From Azophilus sp026709365 (GTDB lineage: Bacteria > Pseudomonadota > Gammaproteobacteria > Pseudomonadales > Azotimanducaceae), in NCBI GenBank assembly GCA_965200175.1, contig OZ241345.1:62001-126000 (forward strand): a stretch of DNA of 64,000 nucleotides, given 5' to 3'. Positions 8,467 to 16,013 of this stretch are shown here, piece by piece. The notes under the pieces were generated by a model. The model made no database searches. It was not told the DNA's origin and saw nothing but the letters and a program-made list of their open reading frames with translations. Made by a program: the position numbers and the translations under genes. Each line of letters begins with the position of its first letter. Position 1 is the first letter of the stretch.

Positions 8467-8483
8467 GAGGGCGGGATGCCCTC
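8467..8483. repeat. GAGGGC-GCCCTC hairpin motif, copy 2
   Basis: GAGGGC, 5-base loop gggat, GCCCTC, 14 bases after the aldo/keto reductase stop and between two convergent genes. No T-run follows, so it does not look like a standard Rho-independent terminator. It belongs with the copy at 2824 and those inside the MITE-like elements. Confidence 0.5.
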
Positions 8484-8527
8484 GGGCCGGTGCGTTCGCG
8501 TTGAATCGCGCCGGGTGCAGCTTTTGG

Positions 8528-8962
8528 TCAATCCTGCAGTGGGTTCCTGGCCGGAAGGCTAGGAAACCGGCTGAAATCCCTATCCGCCGTCCAGAGCTCC
8601 GTGACGCCATGGCCAATGCACAGCGTGGCAACGCGTGCATCGTGGACCATTGGCCCTCGTACACGTCCCTTCTGGAGTTCGTTGCGCAGCAGACCCCAAT
8701 GCGCATCGGTCTCCCCAAGGAGAATTGCCACTGGCGACTCAAGCCAAGCGCCGACTTGGTCGATTGCCACGTCTATCGAAGAAGGGGGATCGAAAATCCT
8801 GGGATGGGTCACCACGGCCAGAAACTCATGAACGCAGGGCCATGGCAATCCCCAAGTGATGCGGCCCTGTGCGAGCGACTCTACGCTCGCTCGCGCCTGA
8901 TGGTGCCATTCGGAATCCGAGCGGTGCGCGTACACTAGGATGTTTGTGTCCGTCGCGATCAA
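8528..8962 (-). CDS. VapC-like PIN-domain toxin with TTG start
   Basis: A 144-residue PIN-domain ribonuclease toxin. Acidic site residues D5 (ATDTNILVYAH), E46 (PCVHEFLAV), D108 (MVHDARVA) and D127 (LWTADRDF) are all present. The start is set at TTG 8962, which overlaps the antitoxin stop (TTGA). An upstream ATG at 9004 would lie inside the antitoxin gene and add 14 unrelated residues ahead of the usual N-terminal DTN motif. It is translationally coupled to the antitoxin. Confidence 0.85.
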   Translation of the reverse strand: MIATDTNILVYAHRSDSEWHHQARASVESLAQGRITWGLPWPCVHEFLAVVTHPRIFDPPSSIDVAIDQVGAWLESPVAILLGETDAHWGLLRNELQKGRVRGPMVHDARVATLCIGHGVTELWTADRDFSRFPSLPARNPLQD

Positions 8963-9204
8963 CCGCCGCGCCCTTCGTAAATCGCCTCGCGGATGCGCGA
9001 CCACTCAGCGTCACGGTAGGAGGGCTGAAGCCCCCTGCCTCCCACACTGGCATCTCTCAGCCTGAATGGCTCGGCATCATGATCGGTGCGCAGCACCATG
9101 CGCAAACCCCGCTCGATGAGTGCGCGAAGCGTCAAGTTTTCCCGGGCCGCATGCGCCTTTGCGGCATTCGCCAGCTCGTCTGAGAGTTCGATGGTGGTCT
9201 TCAA
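8959..9204 (-). CDS. VapB-like antitoxin with TTG start
   Basis: An 81-residue protein. The N-terminus KTTIELSDELANAAKAHAA matches ribbon-helix-helix VapB-type antitoxins that bind DNA as dimers and neutralise the PIN toxin through their C-terminus. The start is TTG at 9204. A 12-bp inverted repeat (9208-9219 and 9226-9237) lies immediately upstream, at operator distance. The stop overlaps the toxin start. Confidence 0.8.
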   Translation of the reverse strand: MKTTIELSDELANAAKAHAARENLTLRALIERGLRMVLRTDHDAEPFRLRDASVGGRGLQPSYRDAEWSRIREAIYEGRGG

Positions 9205-9207
9205 TGC

Positions 9208-9237
9208 GGGTGTCCATATCTAACCATATGGGCACCC
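9208..9237. promoter_or_regulatory. inverted repeat, probable operator of the second toxin-antitoxin operon
   Basis: Arms GGGTGTCCATAT and ATATGGGCACCC (11 of 12 positions complementary) with a 6-base spacer, four bases upstream of the antitoxin start codon. Occupation would block transcription or translation initiation. Its role as an autoregulatory operator is inferred from position. Confidence 0.5.
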
Positions 9238-9240
9238 ATA

Positions 9241-9470
9241 CTAGCGGATCAGCGCAAAGTTCAGCAACTCAACCCCGAGAACTGTTTCGATTTCGTCCGT
9301 ATTGGCTGCCATGCAAGGGATACGTATCCAATCCAGCACGAAGTCCGCCGCCTTGCCCTCCTCCCAGACCTTCCAGATGCGCCGCTCCGGCTCCTTGTTC
9401 GGCCCGAAGGCCACGAACACGTCCGGCGACACCCGCGGGGCGTGATTGACATATCTGGGGGCGAACGCCT
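9241..9470 (-). pseudogene. fragment of an Uma2-family (PD-(D/E)XK-like) protein
   Basis: A minus-strand frame reads APRVSPDVFVAFGPNKEPER and then RIWKVWEEGKAADFVLDW, which matches the middle of Uma2-family putative endonucleases (SPDVFVVFG...YKVWEEGKAPDVVIE). The frame stops upstream at a TGA, and downstream it runs into unrelated sequence after about 50 family-like residues. Both ends of the usual protein of about 200 residues are missing, so this is a remnant. Confidence 0.5.
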
Positions 9471-9663
9471 GTCAGGATTGGAGAATGGCTGGCAAACAAA
9501 AGCAGGGTGGCTCGCATGGGGCTACCCGTCCGCTGACATAGCTTTGCGCAAGAAGGACTGGCCTTGGCTTGACGAAAAGGTGATACGCCAACTTCAGGGG
9601 GAGGAGGCCGTCAATCAGCTCGTCGCGGACATTCAAGCCACGCTCGACAAGCTTGAGGGATAG
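9442..9663 (+). CDS. small hypothetical protein or gene fragment
   Basis: A GTG-started frame of 73 codons, overlapping the Uma2 remnant on the other strand. The part from about residue 15 on (ENGWQTKAGWLAWGYPSADI, then ALRKKDWPWLDEKVIRQLQG, EEAVNQLVADIQATLDKLEG) has the composition and amphipathic helices of a real protein C-terminus. I do not recognise the family. It may be the tail of a larger gene destroyed by the rearrangement that truncated the Uma2 gene. Confidence 0.35.
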   Translation: MIDISGGERLSGLENGWQTKAGWLAWGYPSADIALRKKDWPWLDEKVIRQLQGEEAVNQLVADIQATLDKLEG

Positions 9664-9765
9664 TAGGCCCCGGGCCAAGTTCAGACGAATAGGCCCCACG
9701 CGGCGGCGGAACTGAGTGATGTGGCGTTTCAAACGTTTAGTATGTTTCTTTCCCGCAAAGACTTT

Positions 9766-11202
9766 CTACGGCGCATCCTCACGACCGAGCTGTCCCAAGA
9801 TCGCCGTGGTTGAGCAGTCCTCCACCCGATCAAGCACCCGCACCTCGCCGCCGTAGCTGGCCACCAGGCCCGCGCCGACGACTTGGTGGCGTTCGTAGTC
9901 GCCACCCTTGACCAGCACGTCCGGGCGCAAGCGTTCCAGCAGCGGCTCCGGGGTGTCGTCGTCGAAGCTCACCACCCAGTCCACGGACTTCAGGCCGGCC
10001 AGCACCTGCATGCGCCGCGCCAGCGTGTTCACCGGGCGTTCAGGGCCTTTGATTCGGGCCACCGAGGCGTCGCTGTTGACGGCGACGATCAGGCGGTCGC
10101 CGAGCCTGCGGGCCTGTTCCAGATAGGCGACGTGGCCGGCGTGCAGGATGTCGAAGCAGCCGTTGGTGAAGACGATCCGCTCACCGGCCTGCCGGGATGC
10201 GGCGACGGCCAGCGCGAGCTGGTCGGCGCTCAGCACCCCGCCATCGGCTGACTCCTGGGACGCGGCGAGCGCGAGCTCCGGCCCGCTGACCGCGGCGGTG
10301 CCGGATTTCGCCACGGCCAATGAGGCGGCGACGTTGGCTAAGCGGGCGCAGTCCAGCACCGGCAGGCCCACGCCCAAGGCCACGCCGAGAACTGCCGCGG
10401 CGGTGTCGCCGGCGCCGGTGACGTCGTACACCTCGACTTGACGGGCTGGCAGGTGGTGGATGTGCGTCTCCTGCACAACAGTCAGGCCGTCCGCGCCAGC
10501 GGTGACCACCAACGCACCGAAGCCCTGGGTGCGGCAGAGCGCTTGGGCGGCTTCGGCAAGCGCCTCGACATCGCCCGTCGCACCTGTCGCAAACTCGAGC
10601 TCCCGAAGATTCGGCTTCACGACGCTGGCCCCGGCATAGCTCGACAGAGGCTTGAACTTGGGATCGACGACGCTGGCCGCCCCGGCCGCGTTGGCCGCTT
10701 GGATCAGCGCTGCGGGATCCGCCACCGCGCCCTTGTCGTAGTCGGCCACGAGCAGCACCGCGGCGTCCGCCAGATGGGCGCTCGCCCTAGCCGCCAGTTC
10801 CCGTGCCGCCGCAGCGGGCGCCGGGGACTCGAAGTCGTTGCGCAGCAACTGCTGTTGCTGGCTGACCACGCGCAGCTTGAGCGTCGTCGGCCAACGGTCG
10901 ATTTCGACGAAGTCGCAGGTCACCCCAGCCGCTTCCAGGATGGACCTCAGCGCCACCCCTTCGGCGTCCTTGCCGATGCAGCCGAGCAAGGTGCAGCGGG
11001 CGCCGAGGCTGGCGACGTTAAGGGCGACGTTGGCGGCGCCGCCGGGACGGTCCTCCACGTCGCCGACCGCCACCACCGGCACCGGGGCCTCCGGGGATAT
11101 GCCCCGCGCCTCGCCCCGCCAGTAGCGGTCCAGCATGAGGTCGCCAAACACCACGGCATGCAGGCCCCGCAGTGACGGCAGCAGCGGCATGGCGGCGGTC
11201 AT
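9766..11202 (-). CDS. hldE: bifunctional D-glycero-beta-D-manno-heptose-7-phosphate kinase / heptose-1-phosphate adenylyltransferase
   Basis: Makes ADP-heptose precursor for the lipopolysaccharide inner core in the cytoplasm. The N-terminal PfkB-type kinase domain (about 1-320) has GDLMLDRYWRGEARGISPEA, GGAANVALN and the DVTGAGDTAAAVLGVAL anion hole with catalytic Asp. The C-terminal nucleotidyltransferase domain (about 345-478) has FTNGCFDILHAGHVAYLEQA with the HxGH motif. Length 478 is normal for the fused enzyme. The start is ATG 11202, which overlaps the SDR stop in an ATGA, so it is translationally coupled to that gene. waaA, acting in the same pathway, is about 4 kb away. Confidence 0.95.
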   Translation of the reverse strand: MTAAMPLLPSLRGLHAVVFGDLMLDRYWRGEARGISPEAPVPVVAVGDVEDRPGGAANVALNVASLGARCTLLGCIGKDAEGVALRSILEAAGVTCDFVEIDRWPTTLKLRVVSQQQQLLRNDFESPAPAAAARELAARASAHLADAAVLLVADYDKGAVADPAALIQAANAAGAASVVDPKFKPLSSYAGASVVKPNLRELEFATGATGDVEALAEAAQALCRTQGFGALVVTAGADGLTVVQETHIHHLPARQVEVYDVTGAGDTAAAVLGVALGVGLPVLDCARLANVAASLAVAKSGTAAVSGPELALAASQESADGGVLSADQLALAVAASRQAGERIVFTNGCFDILHAGHVAYLEQARRLGDRLIVAVNSDASVARIKGPERPVNTLARRMQVLAGLKSVDWVVSFDDDTPEPLLERLRPDVLVKGGDYERHQVVGAGLVASYGGEVRVLDRVEDCSTTAILGQLGREDAP

Positions 11203-11981
11203 CGCCACATATGGGTTCCGCCGCACACCGTCAACGCCTGGCCGGTGACGTAGGCGCTGGCATCGGCGGCGAGGAAGACGGCAACGCCCTTGAGATCCTC
11301 GGCTTCGCCCAGTCGCCGCAGGGGCGTCATTTCGTTGACGCGGGCGGCCGCCTCCGCGTTATCCCACAGGGCGCGGGCGAAGTCGGTCTTGATGAGACCC
11401 GGGCAGATGGCGTTCACGCGCACGCCCTTGGGGCCCCACTCCGCCGCCAGATTGCGCACCAAGGCGATGTCCGCCAGCTTGGAGATGTTGTAGGCGCCGA
11501 GCACCTCGGAAGGGGCGAAGGCGCCGGTGCTGGAGGTGATCATGATCGACCCGGATCCCTTGGCGATCATGTCCGGCGCCACCATCTGGCACAGCCAGTG
11601 GTTGGACTTGACGTTGGCGCTCATGATCTTGTCGAAGGCCCAGTCGGGAATCTCCGACATCGAGCCGTAGAACGGGTTGACGCCGGCGTTGCAGACCAGC
11701 ACGTCGATCGGCCCCAGGCGCTCGCGGGCGGTCCGCACCAAGGCTTCAAGCTGCTCCTTGTGGCCGATGTTGCAGGCTGCGGCGATGGCGGTGCCCGCCC
11801 CGCAACGGCTGTTGATCCCCTCCGCCACGGCCTCGCATTGGTCGAGCTTGCGGCTGGAGATGACCACCTTGGCGCCGTGCTCGGCGAGCCCCTCGGCCAT
11901 CGCTTGGCCCATGCCCTTGGAGGCGCCGGTCAGCAGGACCACCTTGCCGGTGAGGTCAAAAAGCTTGGTTTCGACGGACAT
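11199..11981 (-). CDS. short-chain dehydrogenase/reductase (SDR)
   Basis: A 260-residue classical SDR. The cofactor motif TGASKGMG is at 18-25, NAG at 98-100, the catalytic Ser in ITSSTGAF near 150, and YxxxK as Y164-K168 (AYNISKLAD). The motif NPFYGSMSEIPDWAFDKIMS resembles SDRs annotated for acyl or alcohol substrates, but the substrate cannot be fixed from sequence. The start is ATG 11981; upstream in-frame sequence is not protein-like. It is coupled to hldE by an ATGA overlap, an unusual partnership because SDRs of this kind are not part of heptose synthesis. Confidence 0.85.
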   Translation of the reverse strand: MSVETKLFDLTGKVVLLTGASKGMGQAMAEGLAEHGAKVVISSRKLDQCEAVAEGINSRCGAGTAIAAACNIGHKEQLEALVRTARERLGPIDVLVCNAGVNPFYGSMSEIPDWAFDKIMSANVKSNHWLCQMVAPDMIAKGSGSIMITSSTGAFAPSEVLGAYNISKLADIALVRNLAAEWGPKGVRVNAICPGLIKTDFARALWDNAEAAARVNEMTPLRRLGEAEDLKGVAVFLAADASAYVTGQALTVCGGTHMWR

Positions 11982-12061
11982 TTGCGTACAGGTTCCTTGT
12001 TGGTGTTTACGTGTGCGGCTTCGGTTCCGGGATGCGGTTGCGCCCTGACCCATCCATCCGG

Positions 12062-12460
12062 TCAATCGACCGTCAGGGCCAAGAGGAAAATCCATGCGCT
12101 CATGGCCATCCCGATGATGAAGGACAGGCGTCTCAGCAGCGCCATGCCCGCCACGTAGAATATGCCGTGCATCAGCCGCGCCGCCACCCACAGCGGCGCC
12201 GCCAGCGCCCAGTGGCCGGACGGTTCGACGCCAGCCGCCAAGGCAGCGCCATTGGCCAGTCCGAATGCGATGGCGGCCTCCCAGGCATTGTGCTGGGCGT
12301 CGCGAGCCCGGGCGCCGGCGCCGGTCAGCTGGGCGGCATGCGGGCGAGGCGCTTCAAACCCGGTGGAACCGAGTTCACGCTTGCCGTACACGGCCGTCAC
12401 GACAGACCACAGATAGGGCAGCAACGCACCGATCAGCAGGCATGCCACCTGGATGGTCAT
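12062..12460 (-). CDS. MAPEG-family membrane protein
   Basis: A 132-residue inner-membrane protein with about four membrane segments (near 2-20, 58-75, 85-103 and 110-130). The central stretch RARDAQHNAWEAAIAFGLA, with the conserved Asn-Glu region, matches the MAPEG family (glutathione-linked or eicosanoid metabolism in eukaryotes; bacterial members are mostly uncharacterised). The ATG at 12460 places the first membrane helix at the N-terminus. It lies 80 bases upstream of the SDR on the same strand. Confidence 0.75.
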   Translation of the reverse strand: MTIQVACLLIGALLPYLWSVVTAVYGKRELGSTGFEAPRPHAAQLTGAGARARDAQHNAWEAAIAFGLANGAALAAGVEPSGHWALAAPLWVAARLMHGIFYVAGMALLRRLSFIIGMAMSAWIFLLALTVD

Positions 12461-12605
12461 GAATTCACCCCAGTCTTCGAAGCAGCAACGATCATAGCCC
12501 AATCCAACGGGCGGCTGTGCGGGAATCCAACTGGCGTCAAACCGGGCCGTCCATTCAGCTTGGCCATGCCCCTGTTCAGGCTCGCGGCTTCGTGGCTTTT
12601 CGGGG

Positions 12606-12629
12606 TGTGCGGGCTCAGAAACGTTTCGG
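12606..12629 (-). repeat. 95-bp palindromic repeat, degenerate copy, conserved end only
   Basis: TGTGCGGGCTCAGAAACGTT matches the conserved outer end of the interspersed 95-bp repeat family. The rest of this copy resumes at 12814 after a 161-bp inverted-repeat-bounded insertion, suggesting the unit was split. Confidence 0.5.
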
Positions 12630-12635
12630 CATCGA

Positions 12636-12796
12636 GGAGCCTCTGCCTCCGGAATTCACGGCTGCAAATCCGCTCCCGTTCGCCCCCTTGAACGTTCGAT
12701 TTCGTCAAATATGACTCGATATTCTCCTCAATCGCCCGTCCAAAGGGACGGCGGCATCGAATTTTCGCCTTCGCGACTTCCGAAGGCAGAGGCTCC
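12636..12796. mobile_element. 161-bp element bounded by 18-bp inverted repeats, inside a repeat copy
   Basis: GGAGCCTCTGCCTCCGGA at 12636-12653 and its inverted counterpart TCCGAAGGCAGAGGCTCC at 12779-12796 match at 17 of 18 positions. No coding region is visible inside. The element lies between two parts of a degenerate 95-bp repeat, so it may have inserted into it. I see no clear target duplication. Confidence 0.4.
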
Positions 12797-12813
12797 TAGC
12801 CTTCACAACGGTA

Positions 12814-12850
12814 GCGAAACTCCAACCGCCTCTCGCCCCTTGGGCGAGTC
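12814..12850 (-). repeat. 95-bp palindromic repeat, remaining part of the split copy
   Basis: GCGAAACTCCAACCGCC followed by a hairpin of the CTCGCCC-GGGCGAG type, as in the copies at 18661 and 52469. The 450-base gap between the MAPEG gene and rlmB contains this copy, the 161-bp element and no recognisable gene. Confidence 0.5.
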
Positions 12851-12912
12851 GCTGATGCGACACGGGCGCGGGCAATGGCCATTCAACGCCCAAGAGCATC
12901 CTTCGGCGGCCA

Positions 12913-13647
12913 TCATCCTTCTCGCCGCTGCCGAACCGCCTCGAACAGCATGACGCCGGTGGCGACGGCCACGTTGAGGCTGTCCGCGTGGCCAGCCATC
13001 GGGATGGCGGCCAGCTCGTCGCAGGTCTTGCGGGTGAGCTGGCGCAGGCCCCGGCCCTCGCCGCCGACCACGATGGCGAGATTGCGGGTGAGGTCCGCAT
13101 CGGTCCAAGGGCGCGGAGCGGCGCCGTCGGCGCCGACCAGCCAGACGCCGAGGCGCTTGAGCCACTCCAGGCGGCGGGCGAGATTGGCCACCTCGACCAA
13201 GGTGGCCTGCTCGGCGCTGCCCGCCGCGGCCTTCAGGGCAGCGGCGCTCAAGGGAGCGCTGCGGCGCCGGGGCCAGAGAATGGCGTGAACGCCGGCCGCC
13301 ACCGCCGTGCGCACGCAGGCGCCGAGGTTGCGCGGGTCGTTGACGCCATCGAGAACCAGAAAGAGCTTAGGCGACGGCCAGCGCTCGAACCGGTCCTCGA
13401 ACTCGGCTTCCGTGGTGAGTCGCAGTTCGTGGCAGAGCGCGACCGCTCCCTGGTGGGCGGGTCCGCCAAGGCGGTCGAGCCGTTGCCGGGGTGCGAACTC
13501 ATGGCGCACGTTGCGTTCGACAGCCAAGCCGAGCAGGGTTTCGATGCGCGCATCGCGGCGATTGCGCTGCAGCAGCAGCAACCGCACCCGCTCCGGGGCT
13601 TTGCGCAACAGGGCTTCGACGGCGTGAATGCCGCTGACTTCGCTCAC
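12913..13647 (-). CDS. rlmB: 23S rRNA (guanosine-2251-2'-O)-methyltransferase
   Basis: A SPOUT methyltransferase that modifies G2251 in the peptidyl-transferase P loop. The 244-residue protein has an N-terminal substrate-binding domain (GIHAVEALLRKAPERVRLLL) and the three trefoil-knot motifs LDGVNDPRNLGACVRTA, VVGGEGRGLRQL and ADSLNVAVATGV. The length is normal. Its start overlaps the rnr stop by four bases (ATGA), giving the rnr-rlmB operon known in many gammaproteobacteria. Confidence 0.95.
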   Translation of the reverse strand: MSEVSGIHAVEALLRKAPERVRLLLLQRNRRDARIETLLGLAVERNVRHEFAPRQRLDRLGGPAHQGAVALCHELRLTTEAEFEDRFERWPSPKLFLVLDGVNDPRNLGACVRTAVAAGVHAILWPRRRSAPLSAAALKAAAGSAEQATLVEVANLARRLEWLKRLGVWLVGADGAAPRPWTDADLTRNLAIVVGGEGRGLRQLTRKTCDELAAIPMAGHADSLNVAVATGVMLFEAVRQRREG

Positions 13648-15737
13648 CGGCGCCGCCCGCGCCTGCCGCCGCGTCGCCGCGCCCCCGCACCCCCGCGGGG
13701 CCGGGAACGAACGTCGGCCAGTTCAAGGTCGAGACGGCCAAGCTCCGGCTGCGCGCCGGCCAGGCGCACCTTGATGGCGTCGCCGAGCGCATAGCTTGCG
13801 CCCGTGGTTTCGCCAACCAGACGGAATGGGGGCGCGTGGCGAAAGTAGTCGCCGCCGAGGGCGGAGACATGCAGCAGGCCTTGGATGAAATGGCCGTCGA
13901 GGTCCGCGAACAGGCCAAACTCGGTCACGCCGGCGACGGTGGCGGCAAAGGTCTCGCCGATTCGCGGCGCCAGGAAACTGCACTTCAGCCAAGCGTCCAC
14001 CATGCGGGCGGCATCGTCGGCGCGACGTTCGGCGAGTGACGCCTGGGCGCCCGCCTCGGCGAGCAGCCGGCGCGCGTCCCCGCTCTCCGGCCGGCCATGC
14101 AGAATCGCCTTGACGGCCCGGTGAACGGTCAAGTCCGGGTAGCGGCGGATCGGCGAGGTGAAGTGGGCGTAGCGGTCCAGCGCCAGGGCGAAGTGGCCCT
14201 CGGATTCCGGCGCGTAGTGCGCCCTTTGCATCGACTGCAGCGTGAGCAAGGCGAACAGCCAGCCATCCGGGCGCCGCCCAGTGGCGTTCAGCGACTTCTG
14301 CAACGACTTGGCGCTGATTGGCCGCTGCTCGGGCAGGGGTGCGCCGACGCTGGAGAAGGCCTGGGATACGGGGGCCAGCTTGGTCGGGTCCGGAGGCTCG
14401 TGAACGCGCTGCAGTCCAGCCCGGCCCTGGGCTTCCAGGAATTCGGCAGCACAGATGTTGGCGGCGATCATCGCTTCCTCGATCAGTCGATGGGAGTCCA
14501 GCCGCCGCGTCGGCTTGATGGCGGTCACTTCGCCGCCCCGAAGTTCCGGAGTGCCTTCGTGGGCATCGAAGTCCAACGCCCCGCGCGCCTCGCGGGCCCG
14601 GCGCAGCGCCCCATAGGCATCGAACATCGCCCTCAAGGACTTGGCCACCCCGGGCGGCAGCTCATGGTCGTTGCCTCGCCAAGCCTCGACCTCCGCGTAG
14701 GTGAGCCGCGCTTGGGAGCGGATCAGGGCCTCGTTGAATTCGTAGCGGGCTATGCGGCCCTTGCGGCTCACCTGCATGTCGCAGACCAGGGCCAGCCGAT
14801 CCTCATCCGGGCGCAGCGAGCAGATGCCGTTGGACAGCGCCTCGGGCAGCATGGGAATGACCCGTTCCGGGAAGTAAACCGAAGTGCCGCGCTCCCGGGC
14901 GGCGTCGTCGAGGGCGCTGCCCGGCGCAACGTAGTGGGCCACGTCGGCGATGGCGACGACCAGCCGCCAACCCTCGCCCCCGGCCTCGGCATGGACCGCG
15001 TCGTCAAAGTCGCGGGCCGAGGGGCCGTCGATGGTGACCAGCGGCAGGTGCCGCAAGTCGATGCGCCCCGCGTGGTCAGCGGTCGCCACTTGGCACGGCG
15101 CGGCTTTGGCGGCGCTGTCCGCGCCCTGCGGCCAGCCGGTTGGAATCGCGTAGGCCGCCAGGGCGGCTTCGGAGGCCGTCTCGGCGACGCTTGCCCCGCT
15201 GATGACCTGCTCGATTCGCCCGATGAGGCCGCGGGGGCCGGCGCCGGTGACCGAGGCGCGAACAATGTCGCCATCCTTCGCGTAGCTCGATGCGTCGCTC
15301 AAGGCCAAGCGGCCGCGCGCGCCGCCGCCGAGCGCTTCAATGTAGGCGCCCCGCGCGGTGGTGCGGAACACCCCGGCGAGGGGTTCCGGCGAGTGCTCCA
15401 GCACCCGCAGCACCCGGGCGCGGCCTTGGCTGCGCAACGCCTCCACTCGGTCGCCCGCGCGCAAAGCGCTGCGCCCGCCTCCTTCCAGCGGCAGACCTTC
15501 GACGGTCAGGCCGCGGAGGCCAGCTTCGATCAGGCCCGTAAATCGATCGACCGGCTCCGGCAGGTACGCGCCCGCATGATCACGCACGATGCGGCCATCG
15601 CGCGCCAACCGCTTGAGCGCGGCGCGCAAGGCGGCGCCGTTCGCGAAGTGCCGACGGAGATCGCGATAGGGCATCGGTTCGGCGCGCAGCAGGCGCAAAA
15701 TCGTGGAGGCCTTGGCCGGGTGCTTGCCTTCTGACAA
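13644..15737 (-). CDS. rnr: ribonuclease R, 3'-5' exoribonuclease
   Basis: Processive RNase of the RNB family that degrades structured RNA and takes part in rRNA and tmRNA quality control. The 697-residue protein has an N-terminal winged-helix segment (about 10-60), cold-shock-like domains, and the RNB catalytic core with TIDGPSARDFDDAVHAE, whose aspartates coordinate Mg2+. DRYAHFTSPIRRYPDLTVHR follows, then a C-terminal S1 domain (about 600-680) and a basic tail (PRGGAGARRRGGRRGRRR). It is slightly shorter than the E. coli enzyme. rlmB overlaps its end. A MITE-like element lies 70 bases upstream of its start. Confidence 0.95.
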   Translation of the reverse strand: MSEGKHPAKASTILRLLRAEPMPYRDLRRHFANGAALRAALKRLARDGRIVRDHAGAYLPEPVDRFTGLIEAGLRGLTVEGLPLEGGGRSALRAGDRVEALRSQGRARVLRVLEHSPEPLAGVFRTTARGAYIEALGGGARGRLALSDASSYAKDGDIVRASVTGAGPRGLIGRIEQVISGASVAETASEAALAAYAIPTGWPQGADSAAKAAPCQVATADHAGRIDLRHLPLVTIDGPSARDFDDAVHAEAGGEGWRLVVAIADVAHYVAPGSALDDAARERGTSVYFPERVIPMLPEALSNGICSLRPDEDRLALVCDMQVSRKGRIARYEFNEALIRSQARLTYAEVEAWRGNDHELPPGVAKSLRAMFDAYGALRRAREARGALDFDAHEGTPELRGGEVTAIKPTRRLDSHRLIEEAMIAANICAAEFLEAQGRAGLQRVHEPPDPTKLAPVSQAFSSVGAPLPEQRPISAKSLQKSLNATGRRPDGWLFALLTLQSMQRAHYAPESEGHFALALDRYAHFTSPIRRYPDLTVHRAVKAILHGRPESGDARRLLAEAGAQASLAERRADDAARMVDAWLKCSFLAPRIGETFAATVAGVTEFGLFADLDGHFIQGLLHVSALGGDYFRHAPPFRLVGETTGASYALGDAIKVRLAGAQPELGRLDLELADVRSRPRGGAGARRRGGRRGRRR

Positions 15738-15806
15738 GGGTGGATCCTGCTCCGGGTGCTATAGCGTCGCGGATCAGGCCGGCAAACGCAATGTCAGCGT
15801 GCCGTC

Positions 15807-15980
15807 AGCAGTGGCTCAGTTTGACTGAAGTCATCGTGGTGATTCGGTCGAGGGCGAAACTCGCTCCGGGGATCCCGCCCGAAGCGGGCGTGTCGCCCCG
15901 GAGGGCATCCTGCCCTCGCAGTGGCGCTCTTCGGAGCGCCGCCCGCTCAAGTCCAGCCAAAGTCAAACTGAGCCACTGCC
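15807..15980. mobile_element. MITE-like element, copy M1 (174 bp) with 8-bp target duplication
   Basis: The left end AGCAGTGGCTCAGTTTGACT (15807-15826) and right end AGTCAAACTGAGCCACTGCC (15961-15980) are inverted repeats matching at 19 of 20 positions. The element is flanked directly by GTGCCGTC on both sides (15799-15806 and 15981-15988). There is no coding capacity. The interior is a series of hairpins including GAGGGC-GCCCTC. It lies between the rnr start and the 3' end of the TonB receptor gene. Confidence 0.8.
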
Positions 15981-16013
15981 GTGCCGTCCGAACGGCGCTT
16001 GATCAGACCTTCC

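Noticed and set aside
8467..8483. Rho-independent terminator between convergent genes
   Set aside because: The hairpin has no T-run on either side and the same hairpin occurs inside mobile elements, so a repeat is the better reading.
9442..9663. Complete toxin or antitoxin next to the second VapBC pair
   Set aside because: No toxin or antitoxin motif and no partner overlap; it looks like a fragment, so it is kept only as a low-confidence frame.
14097..15734. 545-codon plus-strand frame opposite rnr
   Set aside because: Antisense shadow of the RNase R gene without any recognisable motif.
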